64,000 bases of DNA from positions 62,001 to 126,000 of the forward strand of contig CALIMJ010000008.1 of assembly GCA_938028835.1 (NCBI GenBank), in the 5' to 3' direction. Positions 17,706 to 26,643 of the stretch are shown piece after piece. The notes under the pieces are model-generated. The model saw nothing but the letters and a program-made list of their open reading frames with translations. It did not search any database and was not told the origin of the DNA. Every line of letters starts with the position of its first letter. Position 1 is the first letter of the stretch. This stretch comes from an uncultured bacterium (GTDB taxonomy: Bacteria; Sysuimicrobiota; Sysuimicrobiia; Sysuimicrobiales; Sysuimicrobiaceae). A program made the translations under genes and the position numbers.

Positions 17706-18390
17706 ACCTAGCCCGGCCCTCGTCCCCCCCCGGGTCACGGTGGAGGTGGTCCGGCACGACCCGGAGGTGGCCGCGTACGTGGAGCGGGCTAACGAGTCCC
17801 TGGGGGTGCTGGGCTACACGGAGCACGGGGTGCGGCACGCGTCCCTCACCAGCCGCATCGCCTACAACATCCTGCGCCGCCTGGGCCACCCCGAACGGGA
17901 GTGCGAGCTGGCCGCCATCGCCGGGTATCTGCACGACATCGGCAACCTCGTCAGCCGGCTGAACCACGAGCACACGGGGGCCCTGCTGGCGGGCGCCATC
18001 CTGCAGCGCCTCGGGATGGATCCCCCGGAGCGGGCGGTGGTGATGAGCGCCATCGGCAACCACGAGGAGTCCCACGGACAGCCCGTGAGCCCGGTGGGGG
18101 CCGCGGTGATCCTGGCAGACAAGTCGGACGTGCACCGCAGCCGGGTCCGCAACCCCGACCCTGCTACGTTCGACATCCACGACCGGGTGAACTATGCGGT
18201 GGAGCACTCCTTCCTGCGGGTGGACGAGCGGGCCAGGGAGATCACCCTGGAACTGACCATCAACACGGAGAAGGCGCCCGTGATGGAGTACTTCGAGATC
18301 TTCCTGTCCCGCATGGTCATGTGCCGTCGGGCGGCGGAGCACCTGGGCTGCGCCTTCAAGCTGCAGATCAACGGGGTCCGGTTCCTGTAG
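17698..18390 (+). CDS. HD-domain metal-dependent phosphohydrolase
   Basis: A 230-residue HD-superfamily protein. The HGVRH start of the domain and GYLHDIGN provide the metal-binding His and His-Asp pair; later ILADKSDVHRSR gives the last conserved Asp. Such proteins hydrolyse nucleotides or phosphodiesters; the substrate is not predictable. The ATG lies inside the gdhA end, so translation is coupled. Confidence 0.8.
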   Translation: MPEPSPALVPPRVTVEVVRHDPEVAAYVERANESLGVLGYTEHGVRHASLTSRIAYNILRRLGHPERECELAAIAGYLHDIGNLVSRLNHEHTGALLAGAILQRLGMDPPERAVVMSAIGNHEESHGQPVSPVGAAVILADKSDVHRSRVRNPDPATFDIHDRVNYAVEHSFLRVDERAREITLELTINTEKAPVMEYFEIFLSRMVMCRRAAEHLGCAFKLQINGVRFL

Positions 18391-18403
18391 GCCGCCCAGC
18401 CGT

Positions 18404-18432
18404 TTGACGCGTCCGGGCCCGGAGGCTATCCT
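18404..18432 (+). promoter_or_regulatory. Sigma-70-type promoter of the hem operon
   Basis: TTGACG (18404-18409), 17-base spacer, TATCCT (18427-18432), placed 17 bases before the hemA ATG at 18449. This is the best-matching vegetative promoter seen in the window. Confidence 0.7.
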
Positions 18433-18448
18433 CGACCCAGAAATTGCC

Positions 18449-19747
18449 ATGAACATCCTCTGCGTGGGCACCAGCCACCGCACCGCGCCCGTGGAGATCC
18501 GGGAACGGGTCGCGTTCCTGGAGAGTCGCTTGGGCACGGCCTCTGCGCTGCTTCGGGCGCGGGAGGGCCTCCACGAGGCGGTCATCCTGTCCACCTGCAA
18601 CCGCACCGAGGCGTACGTGGTGGCCGAGGACCCCTCTGCGGGAACCCGCGCGGTTTTGGAGTTCTGGTGCGACTACCACGGCCTTGCACCCCGGGAGATG
18701 GAGCCCTACGTGTACGCCCTGTGGGGCCTCGAGGCGGTCCGGCACCTGTTCCGGGTGGCCGCGGGGTTGGACTCCATGATGGTGGGCGAGGCCCAGATCC
18801 TCGGGCAGGTGCGGGAGGCGTTCGGCGCAGCCCGCGGTAGCCACGCCACCGGCCCGCTGCTGGACGCCCTGTTCCGCCACGCCATCGCCGCGGGCCGCAG
18901 GGTCCGGCAGCGCACGGGGATCGAGCGTGGCTCGCTGTCGATCCCGGAGGCCGCGGTGGAGCTGGCCCGCCAGCTGTTGGGCGGGCTCGCGGGTCGGCGG
19001 GTCTTGGTCCTGGGCGCCGGAGAGATGGCGGAGCTCACGGTCCGCCACCTCGTGGAGGCAGGCTGCGGGGCCGTGGTGGTGTGCAACCGGACCCTGGAAC
19101 ACGCTCGCCCGCTGGCGGAGCGGCTGGGCGGGGTGGCGGTGCGGTTCGACGAGCTGGGCGCTCACCTGGCGCGGGCGGACATCCTGGTGACCTCCACCGC
19201 GGCCCCGCACCCGGTGGTGGAGCCCGAGCTGGTGGCACAGGCCGTGCAGGGCCGGCAGGAACCGCTGCTCATCGTAGACATCGCGGTACCCCGGGACGTG
19301 CACCCCGCGGTGGGCCGGCTCCCGGGGGTGCGGCTGTTGAATGTGGACGACCTCCAGGCGATCAGCGAGGCCGGGCGGCGGGCACGGCAGGCGGAGATCG
19401 CACAGGCGGAGGGGATCGTGGCGGAGGAGACGGAGCGGTTCTCCGCCTGGCTGCACTCCCTGAAGGTGGTCCCCCTCATCACCGCCTTGCGCGCCCGCGC
19501 GGAGGCGGTGGCGGAGGAAGAGTGGCGCAGGGCCCTGCCCCGCCTCCGCGGGCTGACGGAAGAGGAGCAGGAGGCGGTGCGGGCGCTGGTGCAGTCGGTG
19601 GTGAACCGGCTGCTGCACGCTCCCATCGTCCGTCTCAAGGAGATCGCGCGGCGTGAGGACTCGGTGTACGTAGAAGCCGCCCGCACCCTGCTGGGCTTCG
19701 AGGTGGACGGGCCTCGGGCTGCGGGAAAGTCCGAAGCCGGCCGTTGA
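18449..19747 (+). CDS. hemA: Glutamyl-tRNA reductase
   Basis: A 432-residue enzyme converting glutamyl-tRNA to glutamate-1-semialdehyde, the first committed step of C5 tetrapyrrole synthesis. The nucleophile is C50 in STCNRTE; GTSHRTAPVE at the N-terminus, GEAQILGQVREA and the NADPH-binding LVLGAGEMAE region are intact, and the helical dimerisation domain closes the protein. ATG 18449 is 17 bases past the -10 box. Its TGA overlaps the hemC TTG (TTGA). Confidence 0.96.
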   Translation: MNILCVGTSHRTAPVEIRERVAFLESRLGTASALLRAREGLHEAVILSTCNRTEAYVVAEDPSAGTRAVLEFWCDYHGLAPREMEPYVYALWGLEAVRHLFRVAAGLDSMMVGEAQILGQVREAFGAARGSHATGPLLDALFRHAIAAGRRVRQRTGIERGSLSIPEAAVELARQLLGGLAGRRVLVLGAGEMAELTVRHLVEAGCGAVVVCNRTLEHARPLAERLGGVAVRFDELGAHLARADILVTSTAAPHPVVEPELVAQAVQGRQEPLLIVDIAVPRDVHPAVGRLPGVRLLNVDDLQAISEAGRRARQAEIAQAEGIVAEETERFSAWLHSLKVVPLITALRARAEAVAEEEWRRALPRLRGLTEEEQEAVRALVQSVVNRLLHAPIVRLKEIARREDSVYVEAARTLLGFEVDGPRAAGKSEAGR

Positions 19748-20670
19748 CCCTGCGAGTCGGCACCCGGGCCAGCTCCCTCAGCCGGCGTCAGACCGACTGG
19801 GTGTTGCAGCTCCTGCGGCAGCGAGACCCCCGGCTGCAGTTCCGCGTCGTGCCCGTGCGTACCGCGGGCGATCGCTTTTCCCGGCCTATCCCCGAGCTGG
19901 GCGGCGCCGGATGGTTCACCCGCGAACTGGAGCGGGCCCTGCTGGAGGGCGTAGTGGACATGGTGGTGCACAGCCTGAAGGACCTCCCCACGGAGACCCC
20001 AAGCGGCCTGGTGCTGGCCGCGATCCCGCCGAGGGAGGATGCCAGGGACGCCCTGGTGGGCCGGTGGCCGAGTCTGGACGCCCTGCCCCACGGGTCTCGG
20101 GTGGGCACCAGCAGCCCGCGTCGGAAGGCGCAGCTCCTCGCGTACCGCCGGGATTTGGAGGTGGTGCCGCTGCGCGGGAATGTGGACACCCGCTTGCGGA
20201 AGGTGGATGCGGGAGAAGTGGAGGCCGCGGTGCTGGCGGTGGCGGGACTGGTACGCGGCGGGTGGCAGGAGCGGATCCGGCAGTACCTGGACCCCGAGGT
20301 CATGCTCCCGGCTCCCGCCCAGGGAGCGCTGGCCGTACAGGTCCGGGAGTCCGACGGCCCGCTGGCGGAACTGGTACGCCAGATCCACCACCCGCCCACC
20401 CACGCCGCGGTCCGCGCGGAGCGGGCCTTCCTGAGGGCCCTGGGAGGCGGCTGTACGCTGCCCGTGGGGGCTCTGGCTACCGTGGAGGGCGACCGGCTGT
20501 GTCTGCGGGTGCGGCTGCTCTCAGAGGACGGGAGCCGCCAGGTGTCCGCGTACCGCGAGGGGCGGCCCGACGATCCGGACCGTCTGGGAGGCGAGGCGGC
20601 GGAGGAGGTCCGGCCGTTTTTGTCCCTGGTGGGAGGCAGGCCGTGGGTCGGCAGCCCGCCGGGCCTCTAG
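19744..20670 (+). CDS. hemC: Porphobilinogen deaminase (hydroxymethylbilane synthase)
   Basis: A 308-residue enzyme joining four porphobilinogens into hydroxymethylbilane. The dipyrromethane cofactor is carried on C237 (GGGCTLPVGA); VGTRASSLSRRQ, the VHSLKDLPTE loop and the GTSSPRRKAQ Arg segment are conserved. It starts with TTG in a four-base overlap with hemA. Confidence 0.96.
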   Translation: MTLRVGTRASSLSRRQTDWVLQLLRQRDPRLQFRVVPVRTAGDRFSRPIPELGGAGWFTRELERALLEGVVDMVVHSLKDLPTETPSGLVLAAIPPREDARDALVGRWPSLDALPHGSRVGTSSPRRKAQLLAYRRDLEVVPLRGNVDTRLRKVDAGEVEAAVLAVAGLVRGGWQERIRQYLDPEVMLPAPAQGALAVQVRESDGPLAELVRQIHHPPTHAAVRAERAFLRALGGGCTLPVGALATVEGDRLCLRVRLLSEDGSRQVSAYREGRPDDPDRLGGEAAEEVRPFLSLVGGRPWVGSPPGL

Positions 20671-21434
20671 AGGGCCGCACGGTACTCGTCACGCGGCCCG
20701 CGGAGCAGGGCGAAGGGCTCAGGGCGGCGCTGCGGGCACTGGGGGCCACGGTGCACGTGGTACCCGTGATCCGCGTGCTTCCGCCCGAGGACCCCCAGCC
20801 GCTCCGGCAGGCCGCCGCCAGTCTGGGCCGCTACGACTGGGTGGTGTTCACCAGCCGCAACGGGGTGCGGGCGCTGGCGCAGTGGGCAGCCAGAGGTGAC
20901 GCCGGTTGGCCTGCGGGTTTGCGCGTGGCGTGCATCGGGCCGGCCACCGCGCAGGCCACACAGGAACTGGGCTGGCCCGTGCACCTGCAGCCGGCCCGGT
21001 ATGTGGCGGAGTCCCTGGTGGACTCCTTCCGCCAGCAGGGAGTACGCGGAGCCCGGGTGCTGGTGGTCCGAGCCCAGCAAGCCCGGGACGTCCTCCCCGA
21101 AGGGCTCCGCAGTCTGGGAGCGCAGGTGGAGGTGGTGGCCGCCTACCGCACGGAGCCCGCGTACAATGAAGCCGAGCGGCTGCAAGGGGTGCTCCGGCAG
21201 GGTGTGGACCTGGCCACCTTCGCCAGCCCCTCGGCGATCGACGCGGCGCTGCGGCTGTGTGGGGATGCAGGCCTGCTGCGATCGGTGCCGGTGGCGTGCA
21301 TCGGGCCGGTGACCGCGTCCGCCGCGGCCCGTGCGGGGTTGCAGGTCGTGGCGGTCGCGCACACGTACACCCAGGAAGGGCTGGTGCAGGCGGTGGTTCG
21401 GGCCCTCGCGGGAGGAGGGGAGGGAGCCCGATGA
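20643..21434 (+). CDS. hemD: Uroporphyrinogen-III synthase
   Basis: A 263-residue enzyme that closes and inverts ring D of hydroxymethylbilane. It has the typical low-conservation two-lobed pattern: VLVTRPAEQGEGLRAAL at the start, WVVFTSRNGVRAL, ACIGPATAQATQELG, and the second-lobe FASPSAIDAAL followed by CIGPVTASAAARAG. A GTG at 20643 with GGGAGG upstream is chosen, giving a 28-base overlap with hemC. It is coupled to hemB by an ATGA overlap. Confidence 0.93.
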   Translation: MGRQPAGPLEGRTVLVTRPAEQGEGLRAALRALGATVHVVPVIRVLPPEDPQPLRQAAASLGRYDWVVFTSRNGVRALAQWAARGDAGWPAGLRVACIGPATAQATQELGWPVHLQPARYVAESLVDSFRQQGVRGARVLVVRAQQARDVLPEGLRSLGAQVEVVAAYRTEPAYNEAERLQGVLRQGVDLATFASPSAIDAALRLCGDAGLLRSVPVACIGPVTASAAARAGLQVVAVAHTYTQEGLVQAVVRALAGGGEGAR

Positions 21435-22411
21435 GCTTTCCCGCGTTCCGCAGTAGACGCCTGCGGCGTACAGAGGCGCTGCGGCGGCTTTCCCAGGAGG
21501 TAGAGCTTTCGCCCCGTCACCTGATCGCGCCCCTGTTCGTGAAGGAGGGGATTCCGGAACCGGTGCCCATCCCCTCGCTCCCGGGCCAGGTCCAGCACAC
21601 ACGCTCCAGCCTGGTGGAGGAGGTCGGGGAACTCGTGGAGCTGGGCGTAGGTGGGGTGATCCTGTTCGGGATTCCCGCGCGCAAGGACGCGGTGGGCAGC
21701 GGGGCGTGGGACGACGAGGGTGTCGTGCAGCGGGCCCTGCGCGCCCTCCGGTCGGAGTTCGGAGACCGCGCGGTGCTGATGGCCGACCTGTGCCTGTGTG
21801 AGTACACCGACCACGGCCACTGCGGGGTGCTAGCTGAGGGGCCGGACACGGTGGACAACGACCGTACGCTGGAACTCTACGGCCGCATCGCGGCCAGCCA
21901 GGCGCGGGCGGGGGCGGATGTGATCGCGCCCAGCGGGGTCATGGACGGCCAGGTAGCCGCTATCCGGCGCGCCCTGGACGGGGCAGGCTTCTCCCAGGTG
22001 GTGATCCTGAGCTACGCGGCCAAGTTCGCCTCGACCTTCTACGGGCCGTTCCGGGACGCGGCGGAGTCTGCCCCGCGGTTCGGCCACCGGCGGGCTTACC
22101 AGCTGGCGCCCGCGAACCTGCGGGCCGCCCTGCGCCGGGTGGAGGAGGAGCTGGCCGAGGGTGCGGACGCGGTGATGGTCAAGCCCGCCCTGCCGTACCT
22201 GGACGTGGTGCGGGCGGTGCGGGAGCGCTGGCAGGTCCCCGTGGCCGCGTACTGTGTCAGCGGGGAGTACGCCATGCTGCACGCGGCGGCGCAGCGGGGC
22301 TGGCTGGACTTGGAGTCGGCCATGATGGAGGTCCTGCTGGCCATCCGGCGCGCGGGCGCGGACTGGATCCTCACGTACTTCGCGAAGGACGCCGCGTGGC
22401 TTCTGCGGTGA
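21431..22411 (+). CDS. hemB: Delta-aminolevulinic acid dehydratase (porphobilinogen synthase)
   Basis: A 326-residue enzyme condensing two 5-aminolevulinates to porphobilinogen. Schiff-base lysines are K198 (SYAAKFAS) and K251 (MVKPALPYLD). Cysteines 121, 123 and 131 (DLCLCEYTDHGHCG) identify the zinc-dependent type. The order hemA-C-D-B-L is that of many Gram-positive-type bacteria. Confidence 0.96.
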   Translation: MSFPAFRSRRLRRTEALRRLSQEVELSPRHLIAPLFVKEGIPEPVPIPSLPGQVQHTRSSLVEEVGELVELGVGGVILFGIPARKDAVGSGAWDDEGVVQRALRALRSEFGDRAVLMADLCLCEYTDHGHCGVLAEGPDTVDNDRTLELYGRIAASQARAGADVIAPSGVMDGQVAAIRRALDGAGFSQVVILSYAAKFASTFYGPFRDAAESAPRFGHRRAYQLAPANLRAALRRVEEELAEGADAVMVKPALPYLDVVRAVRERWQVPVAAYCVSGEYAMLHAAAQRGWLDLESAMMEVLLAIRRAGADWILTYFAKDAAWLLR

Positions 22412-23688
22412 CGACCTCGGAGGAACTGTTCCGGCGGGCCCGGCGCGTGATGCCCGGGGGGGTCAGCAGCCCGGTGCGGGCGTTCCGCGCCGTGGGAGGG
22501 ACTCCGCCCTTCCTCGTGCGGGGGGACGGCGCGTACGTGGAGGACGCGGACGGGCGGCGCTACGTGGACTGCGTCAACTCCTGGGGGGCGCTGATCCTGG
22601 GCCACGCGCACCCCGCGGTGGTGCGGGCGGCCCAGCAGGCGGTGGCTGAGGGGAGCAGCTTCGGGGCGCCGACGCCGTGGGAGGTGGAGTTCTGCGAGCG
22701 GCTGTGTGCGGCGGTGCCCTCCGTGGAGGTGGTGCGGCTGGTGAACTCGGGCACCGAGGCGGTGATGAGCGCCCTGCGGGTGGCGCGGGCCGCCACGGGT
22801 CGCGACGGGGTGGTGAAGTTCGACGGCGGTTACCACGGCCACGCGGACGCTCTCCTGGTGCGCGCGGGTTCGGGCGTGGCCACGTTGGACCTGCCGGACA
22901 GCGCGGGCGTGCCACCGTCCGCGGTGCGGGCCACCGTCTCCCTGCCGTACAACGACCTGGACGCGGCGCGGGCGTTTTTCGAGCGGCGCGGGCACGAGAT
23001 CGCGGCGGTGCTGGTGGAGCCCGTGGCGGGCAACATGGGCACCGTCCCTCCCGAGCCGGGCTTCCTGCAGGGGCTGCGGGAGCTCACGGCCCGTTACGGG
23101 GCGCTGCTGGTGTTCGACGAGGTGATCACGGGATTCCGGCTGCGCTACGGCGCGGCCCAGGAGGCGTTCGGGGTGCGGGCGGACCTCACGTGCCTGGGGA
23201 AGATCATCGGCGGCGGCTTCCCCCTGGCTGCCTACGGCGGCCGGGCCGACCTCATGCGGCTGGTGGCGCCCGAGGGCCCCGTCTACCAGGCCGGCACCCT
23301 CTCCGGGAACCCCGTGGCGGTGCGGGCAGGGCTCGCCACGCTGGGGGTGCTGGAAGACGGGGCGGTGTACGCGCGGTTGGAGCGGTGGGGACGGGTCCTG
23401 GAGGACGGCCTGCGGGAGGCGGCCCGACAGGCAGGCGTGGAGGTGTGGGTGAACCGAGTGGGCTCCATGCTGACGGTGTTCTTTACGCGGCAGCGGGTCG
23501 TAGACTACGGCACGGCCCGCAGCTCTGACGGGGCGCGGTTCGCCCGGTTCTTCCACGGGATGCTGTCCCGCGGAGTGTACCTGCCGCCCTCGCCCTTCGA
23601 GGCCTGGTTTCTGTCCGCCGCCCTCGGCGAGCAGGAGGTGGATCGGATCCTGCAGGCGGCCCGGGAGGCGTTCCGGGAGGCGGCATGA
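22396..23688 (+). CDS. hemL: Glutamate-1-semialdehyde 2,1-aminomutase
   Basis: A 430-residue PLP enzyme making 5-aminolevulinate. The PLP lysine is K269 (GKIIGGGFPL), and MPGGVSSPVRAF, NSGTEAVMSALR and DEVITGFR are the family's hallmarks. The GTG at 22396 has GAAGGA six bases upstream; a GTG at 22408 overlapping the hemB stop is an alternative. It completes the C5 route to 5-aminolevulinate; no hemE or later haem genes are in the window. Confidence 0.96.
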   Translation: MASAVTTSEELFRRARRVMPGGVSSPVRAFRAVGGTPPFLVRGDGAYVEDADGRRYVDCVNSWGALILGHAHPAVVRAAQQAVAEGSSFGAPTPWEVEFCERLCAAVPSVEVVRLVNSGTEAVMSALRVARAATGRDGVVKFDGGYHGHADALLVRAGSGVATLDLPDSAGVPPSAVRATVSLPYNDLDAARAFFERRGHEIAAVLVEPVAGNMGTVPPEPGFLQGLRELTARYGALLVFDEVITGFRLRYGAAQEAFGVRADLTCLGKIIGGGFPLAAYGGRADLMRLVAPEGPVYQAGTLSGNPVAVRAGLATLGVLEDGAVYARLERWGRVLEDGLREAARQAGVEVWVNRVGSMLTVFFTRQRVVDYGTARSSDGARFARFFHGMLSRGVYLPPSPFEAWFLSAALGEQEVDRILQAAREAFREAA

Positions 23689-24425
23689 GCGGGCGCGTCC
23701 TGGTGGTGATGCCCCTGTACAACGAGGAGGCGACCCTCCAGGAGGTCCTGGAGGCGGTGCTGCACTACGCGCCTCCCGGGACGGAGGTCCTGGTAGTGGA
23801 CGACGGCTCCACCGATCGCTCCGCGGAGATCCTGGCCCGCTTCCCTCAGGTGCGGGTAATCCGCCACCCGGAAAACCGCGGCTACGGCGCCTCCCTCATC
23901 GACGGCTTCCGCTACGCCCTCGACCACGGCTACGACGTGGTGGTCACCATGGACTGCGACGCCCAGCACGAGCCGTACCTGATCCCGGACCTGCTGACCG
24001 CCCTGGAGGACGCGGACATCGCCTCCGGCAGCCGCTACCTGCCCGGTTCGTCCCGCGGCCAGGAGCCGCCCCCGGACCGGCTGCGCATCAACCGGGAGGT
24101 CACCGAGCGGGTGAACGCCCTCACGGGCTACCGGCTCACCGACGCCTTCTGCGGGTTCAAAGCGTACCGGGCCGACGCCCTGCGCCGCATGCAGCTGGAC
24201 GAGCCGTCCTACGGCCTGCCCCTGCAGGTGTGGGTGCAGGCCGCCCGGTGGGGGCTGCGGATCCGGGAGATCCCCATCGGCCGCATCTACAAGAACCCCC
24301 ACCGGCGGTTCTGGGGCGGTCTGGACGACCCGGAGGTCCGGCTGCGGTACTACCTACAGGTGCTGGAACGGGAGGCGGCGCGGTGGCTGCAGCAGCCGGC
24401 CTCCAGCGGGGAGGCGAACGCGTGA
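23685..24425 (+). CDS. Family 2 glycosyltransferase (DPM1-like)
   Basis: A 246-residue GT-A fold enzyme without membrane segments. VVMPLYNEEATL, VVDDGSTD and the metal-binding region TMDCDAQHE are typical of family 2; LTGYRLTDAFCGFKAYR resembles the dolichol/polyprenyl-phosphate mannosyltransferase group. It would transfer a nucleotide-activated sugar to a lipid carrier or other acceptor. ATGA overlap with hemL and GTGA overlap with the next gene place it in one transcript. Confidence 0.85.
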   Translation: MSGRVLVVMPLYNEEATLQEVLEAVLHYAPPGTEVLVVDDGSTDRSAEILARFPQVRVIRHPENRGYGASLIDGFRYALDHGYDVVVTMDCDAQHEPYLIPDLLTALEDADIASGSRYLPGSSRGQEPPPDRLRINREVTERVNALTGYRLTDAFCGFKAYRADALRRMQLDEPSYGLPLQVWVQAARWGLRIREIPIGRIYKNPHRRFWGGLDDPEVRLRYYLQVLEREAARWLQQPASSGEANA

Positions 24426-25102
24426 GGACGGTCCTGGTCCTGGCCCCGCACCCCGACGACGCGGAGATCGCCATGGGCGGCACCATGGCCGCTCTGGTGG
24501 CGCAGGGCTGGCGGGTGATAGTGTGCGACCTCACCGACGGCGAGCCCACCCCGGTGGGCACACCGGAGCGCCGGCGGCAGGAGGCGGAGCGGGCGGCCCG
24601 GATCCTGGGCGTGGAGCGCCACATCCTGGACCTGCCGAACCGGTTCCTGCTGGACGGGGTGGAGGCGCGCAAGAAGGTGGCCGCGGTGATCCGGGCGGTA
24701 CGGCCCCAGTGGCTGTTCGTGCCCTACTGGGAGGACGCCCACCCCGACCACGTCCAGGCTGCCTCCCTGTGTGAGGCGGCGCGGTTCTACGCCAAGCTGA
24801 GCCACACGGACATCCCCGGGGAGCCCCACTACCCGCGCCGGGTGGTGCACTTCTTCTCCACCCATTACCGCATGGTGCGCCGGCCGTCCTTCGTGTTCGA
24901 CGTGAGCGAGACGCTGGAGCGCAAGATGGAGAGCCTGCGCGCGTACGAGAGCCAGTTCGGACCCGAGCGGGGCAACTCCTGGATTCTGGAGGCGGTGCGC
25001 GACGCGGCCCGCTACTTCGGTTCCCTCATCGGGGTGTCGTACGGCGAGCCCTTCCTTTTGCGGGAGGAGCTCGGGGTGCGGAACCTGGAGGCCCTGCTGT
25101 GA
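24422..25102 (+). CDS. PIG-L family N-acetylglucosamine deacetylase-like protein (BshB1-like)
   Basis: A 226-residue LmbE/PIG-L zinc hydrolase. The metal site is APHPDDAE at the N-terminus with the later HPDHVQAA histidines. TDGEPTPVGTPERRRQEAERAARILG is close to bacillithiol-type (BshB1) enzymes, which remove acetyl from GlcNAc-malate. The neighbours, a glycosyltransferase and a BshC-like protein, make a thiol- or glycoside-synthesis role plausible, but the GlcNAc-malate synthase BshA is not seen. Confidence 0.82.
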   Translation: MRTVLVLAPHPDDAEIAMGGTMAALVAQGWRVIVCDLTDGEPTPVGTPERRRQEAERAARILGVERHILDLPNRFLLDGVEARKKVAAVIRAVRPQWLFVPYWEDAHPDHVQAASLCEAARFYAKLSHTDIPGEPHYPRRVVHFFSTHYRMVRRPSFVFDVSETLERKMESLRAYESQFGPERGNSWILEAVRDAARYFGSLIGVSYGEPFLLREELGVRNLEALL

Positions 25103-26643
25103 CGGAACTGACCGAGGTGTCCGTCCCCACGCGCCACGGCGAGATCCTCTGCACACCGGAGTTCGGCCGCTGGCTGGAGCTGGCGGAAGCCACCGCCCGG
25201 CGGCTGGACGCAGTGCGCGTCTTCGGCGAGCCCCTGGGCGTCCTGCGGGCGCAAGCCCGGTGCGAGCTCGTCGGACAGGCGCGGGCCCTGCTGGGCCGCT
25301 GGGGCTTCGCGCCCCCTGAGGGCTGCAACGGTCCGTGGGTGGTCACCGCCCACCAGCCCACCCTGTATCACCCCGGGATCTGGATTAAGACGTGGGCGGT
25401 GGACCTCAGTGCGGGCCGGGGGGCCACCGGGCTGCACGTGGTGGTGGACTCTGATGAGTGCCAGGCCTGGGGCGTCCGAATCCCGCGGCGGGACGGTGCG
25501 CTGCGGGCGGTGCAGCGGACCCTCGCGGAGTGCGGTGAGGGCGTTCCCTTCGAGGCGGCTCCAGTACCCGAGGAGGCCCGCTGGCGGGCCTTCTGCGCAC
25601 AGCTGCGGGACGACCTGAAGACCCTCGGTCTGCCGGAGCTGGTGGAGCGGGTCTTTTGGGCGGAACGCGCGGGTCTGGAAAGCCTCTCCCCGGCGCGGCA
25701 CCTGGGCGAGTTCGGGGCTGCCCTGCGCAGGCGGTTGGAGGCGAAGCACCGGCCGGTCCGCTACTGGGAGGTGACCGTATCCGAGCTGTCGCAGACGCGG
25801 GCGTTTCGCCAGTTCGCCGGCTGGATCGCCCGCGACGCGGAGCGCTTTCGCACCTGCCACAACGCGGCCCTGGAGGAGTACCGGCGCCAGCAGGGCGTGC
25901 GGTCCGCGGCGCAGCCGTTCCCCGACCTCCGGCAGGAAGGCGACTGGGTGGAGCTACCCTTCTGGCTGGTTCGGGAGGGGGTACGGCGGCCGGTGTTCGT
26001 GCGGCCCGGAACTCGCCCCGTGGTGTCCTGCGAGGGCAAGCCTCTGGGCGAGCTCACGGACGGCGGACTGGAGGGCCTGCGGCCCAGGGCCATCACCCTC
26101 ACCCTGTTCCTGCGGCTGCTGGTCGCGGACCTGTTCGTGCACGGCGTGGGAGGCGCGCGTTACGACCGCGTCACGGACCGGGTCCTGCAGGAGTTCTTCC
26201 GAGTACCACCGCCACCCTTCGCGGTCCTCACGGCCACCTTCCACCTCCCGCTGGCGCGGCACGCAGACCCGAAGGCGGCGTACGCGGCCGCGCAGCGCCT
26301 GTGGCTGGACCTGCAGCACAACCCGGACCGGCACCTGCCGGACCCCGCGCCGGCACGCCCCCTGGTGGAGGAGAAGTGGCGCTGCATCCGGGCTCTGGAG
26401 GCCCCGGACCTACCCCGGTCCGGCCGGCGCGAGCTCACCCGGCGCATCCGGGCCATCAACGAGGCCCTGCGGGTCCACCTGCACCGCCGGATCGCGGAAG
26501 TGGAGGCGGAGCTGGAGGCGTTGCGGCGCGAGGTGGAGGAGCACGAAGTCGCCGCGGATCGAGGCTACCCGTTCTTCCTGTTCGACCCCGAGGAGGTCTG
26601 TGCGCCGTTACGGGCGCAGGAGGGGGTAGGGTGCGGCCGCTAG
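25099..26643 (+). CDS. BshC-like protein
   Basis: A 514-residue protein that I do not recognise with certainty. Two regions parallel BshC, the enzyme that adds cysteine in bacillithiol synthesis: the N-terminal VVTAHQPTLYHPG followed by VVVDSDE, and the later FVHGVGGARYDRVTDRVL segment. The C-terminal 80 residues form a predicted coiled coil (VEAELEALRREVEEHE) as in BshC. Identity to true BshC is clearly low. It overlaps the PIG-L gene by four bases, which supports a shared pathway. Confidence 0.55.
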   Translation: MTELTEVSVPTRHGEILCTPEFGRWLELAEATARRLDAVRVFGEPLGVLRAQARCELVGQARALLGRWGFAPPEGCNGPWVVTAHQPTLYHPGIWIKTWAVDLSAGRGATGLHVVVDSDECQAWGVRIPRRDGALRAVQRTLAECGEGVPFEAAPVPEEARWRAFCAQLRDDLKTLGLPELVERVFWAERAGLESLSPARHLGEFGAALRRRLEAKHRPVRYWEVTVSELSQTRAFRQFAGWIARDAERFRTCHNAALEEYRRQQGVRSAAQPFPDLRQEGDWVELPFWLVREGVRRPVFVRPGTRPVVSCEGKPLGELTDGGLEGLRPRAITLTLFLRLLVADLFVHGVGGARYDRVTDRVLQEFFRVPPPPFAVLTATFHLPLARHADPKAAYAAAQRLWLDLQHNPDRHLPDPAPARPLVEEKWRCIRALEAPDLPRSGRRELTRRIRAINEALRVHLHRRIAEVEAELEALRREVEEHEVAADRGYPFFLFDPEEVCAPLRAQEGVGCGR

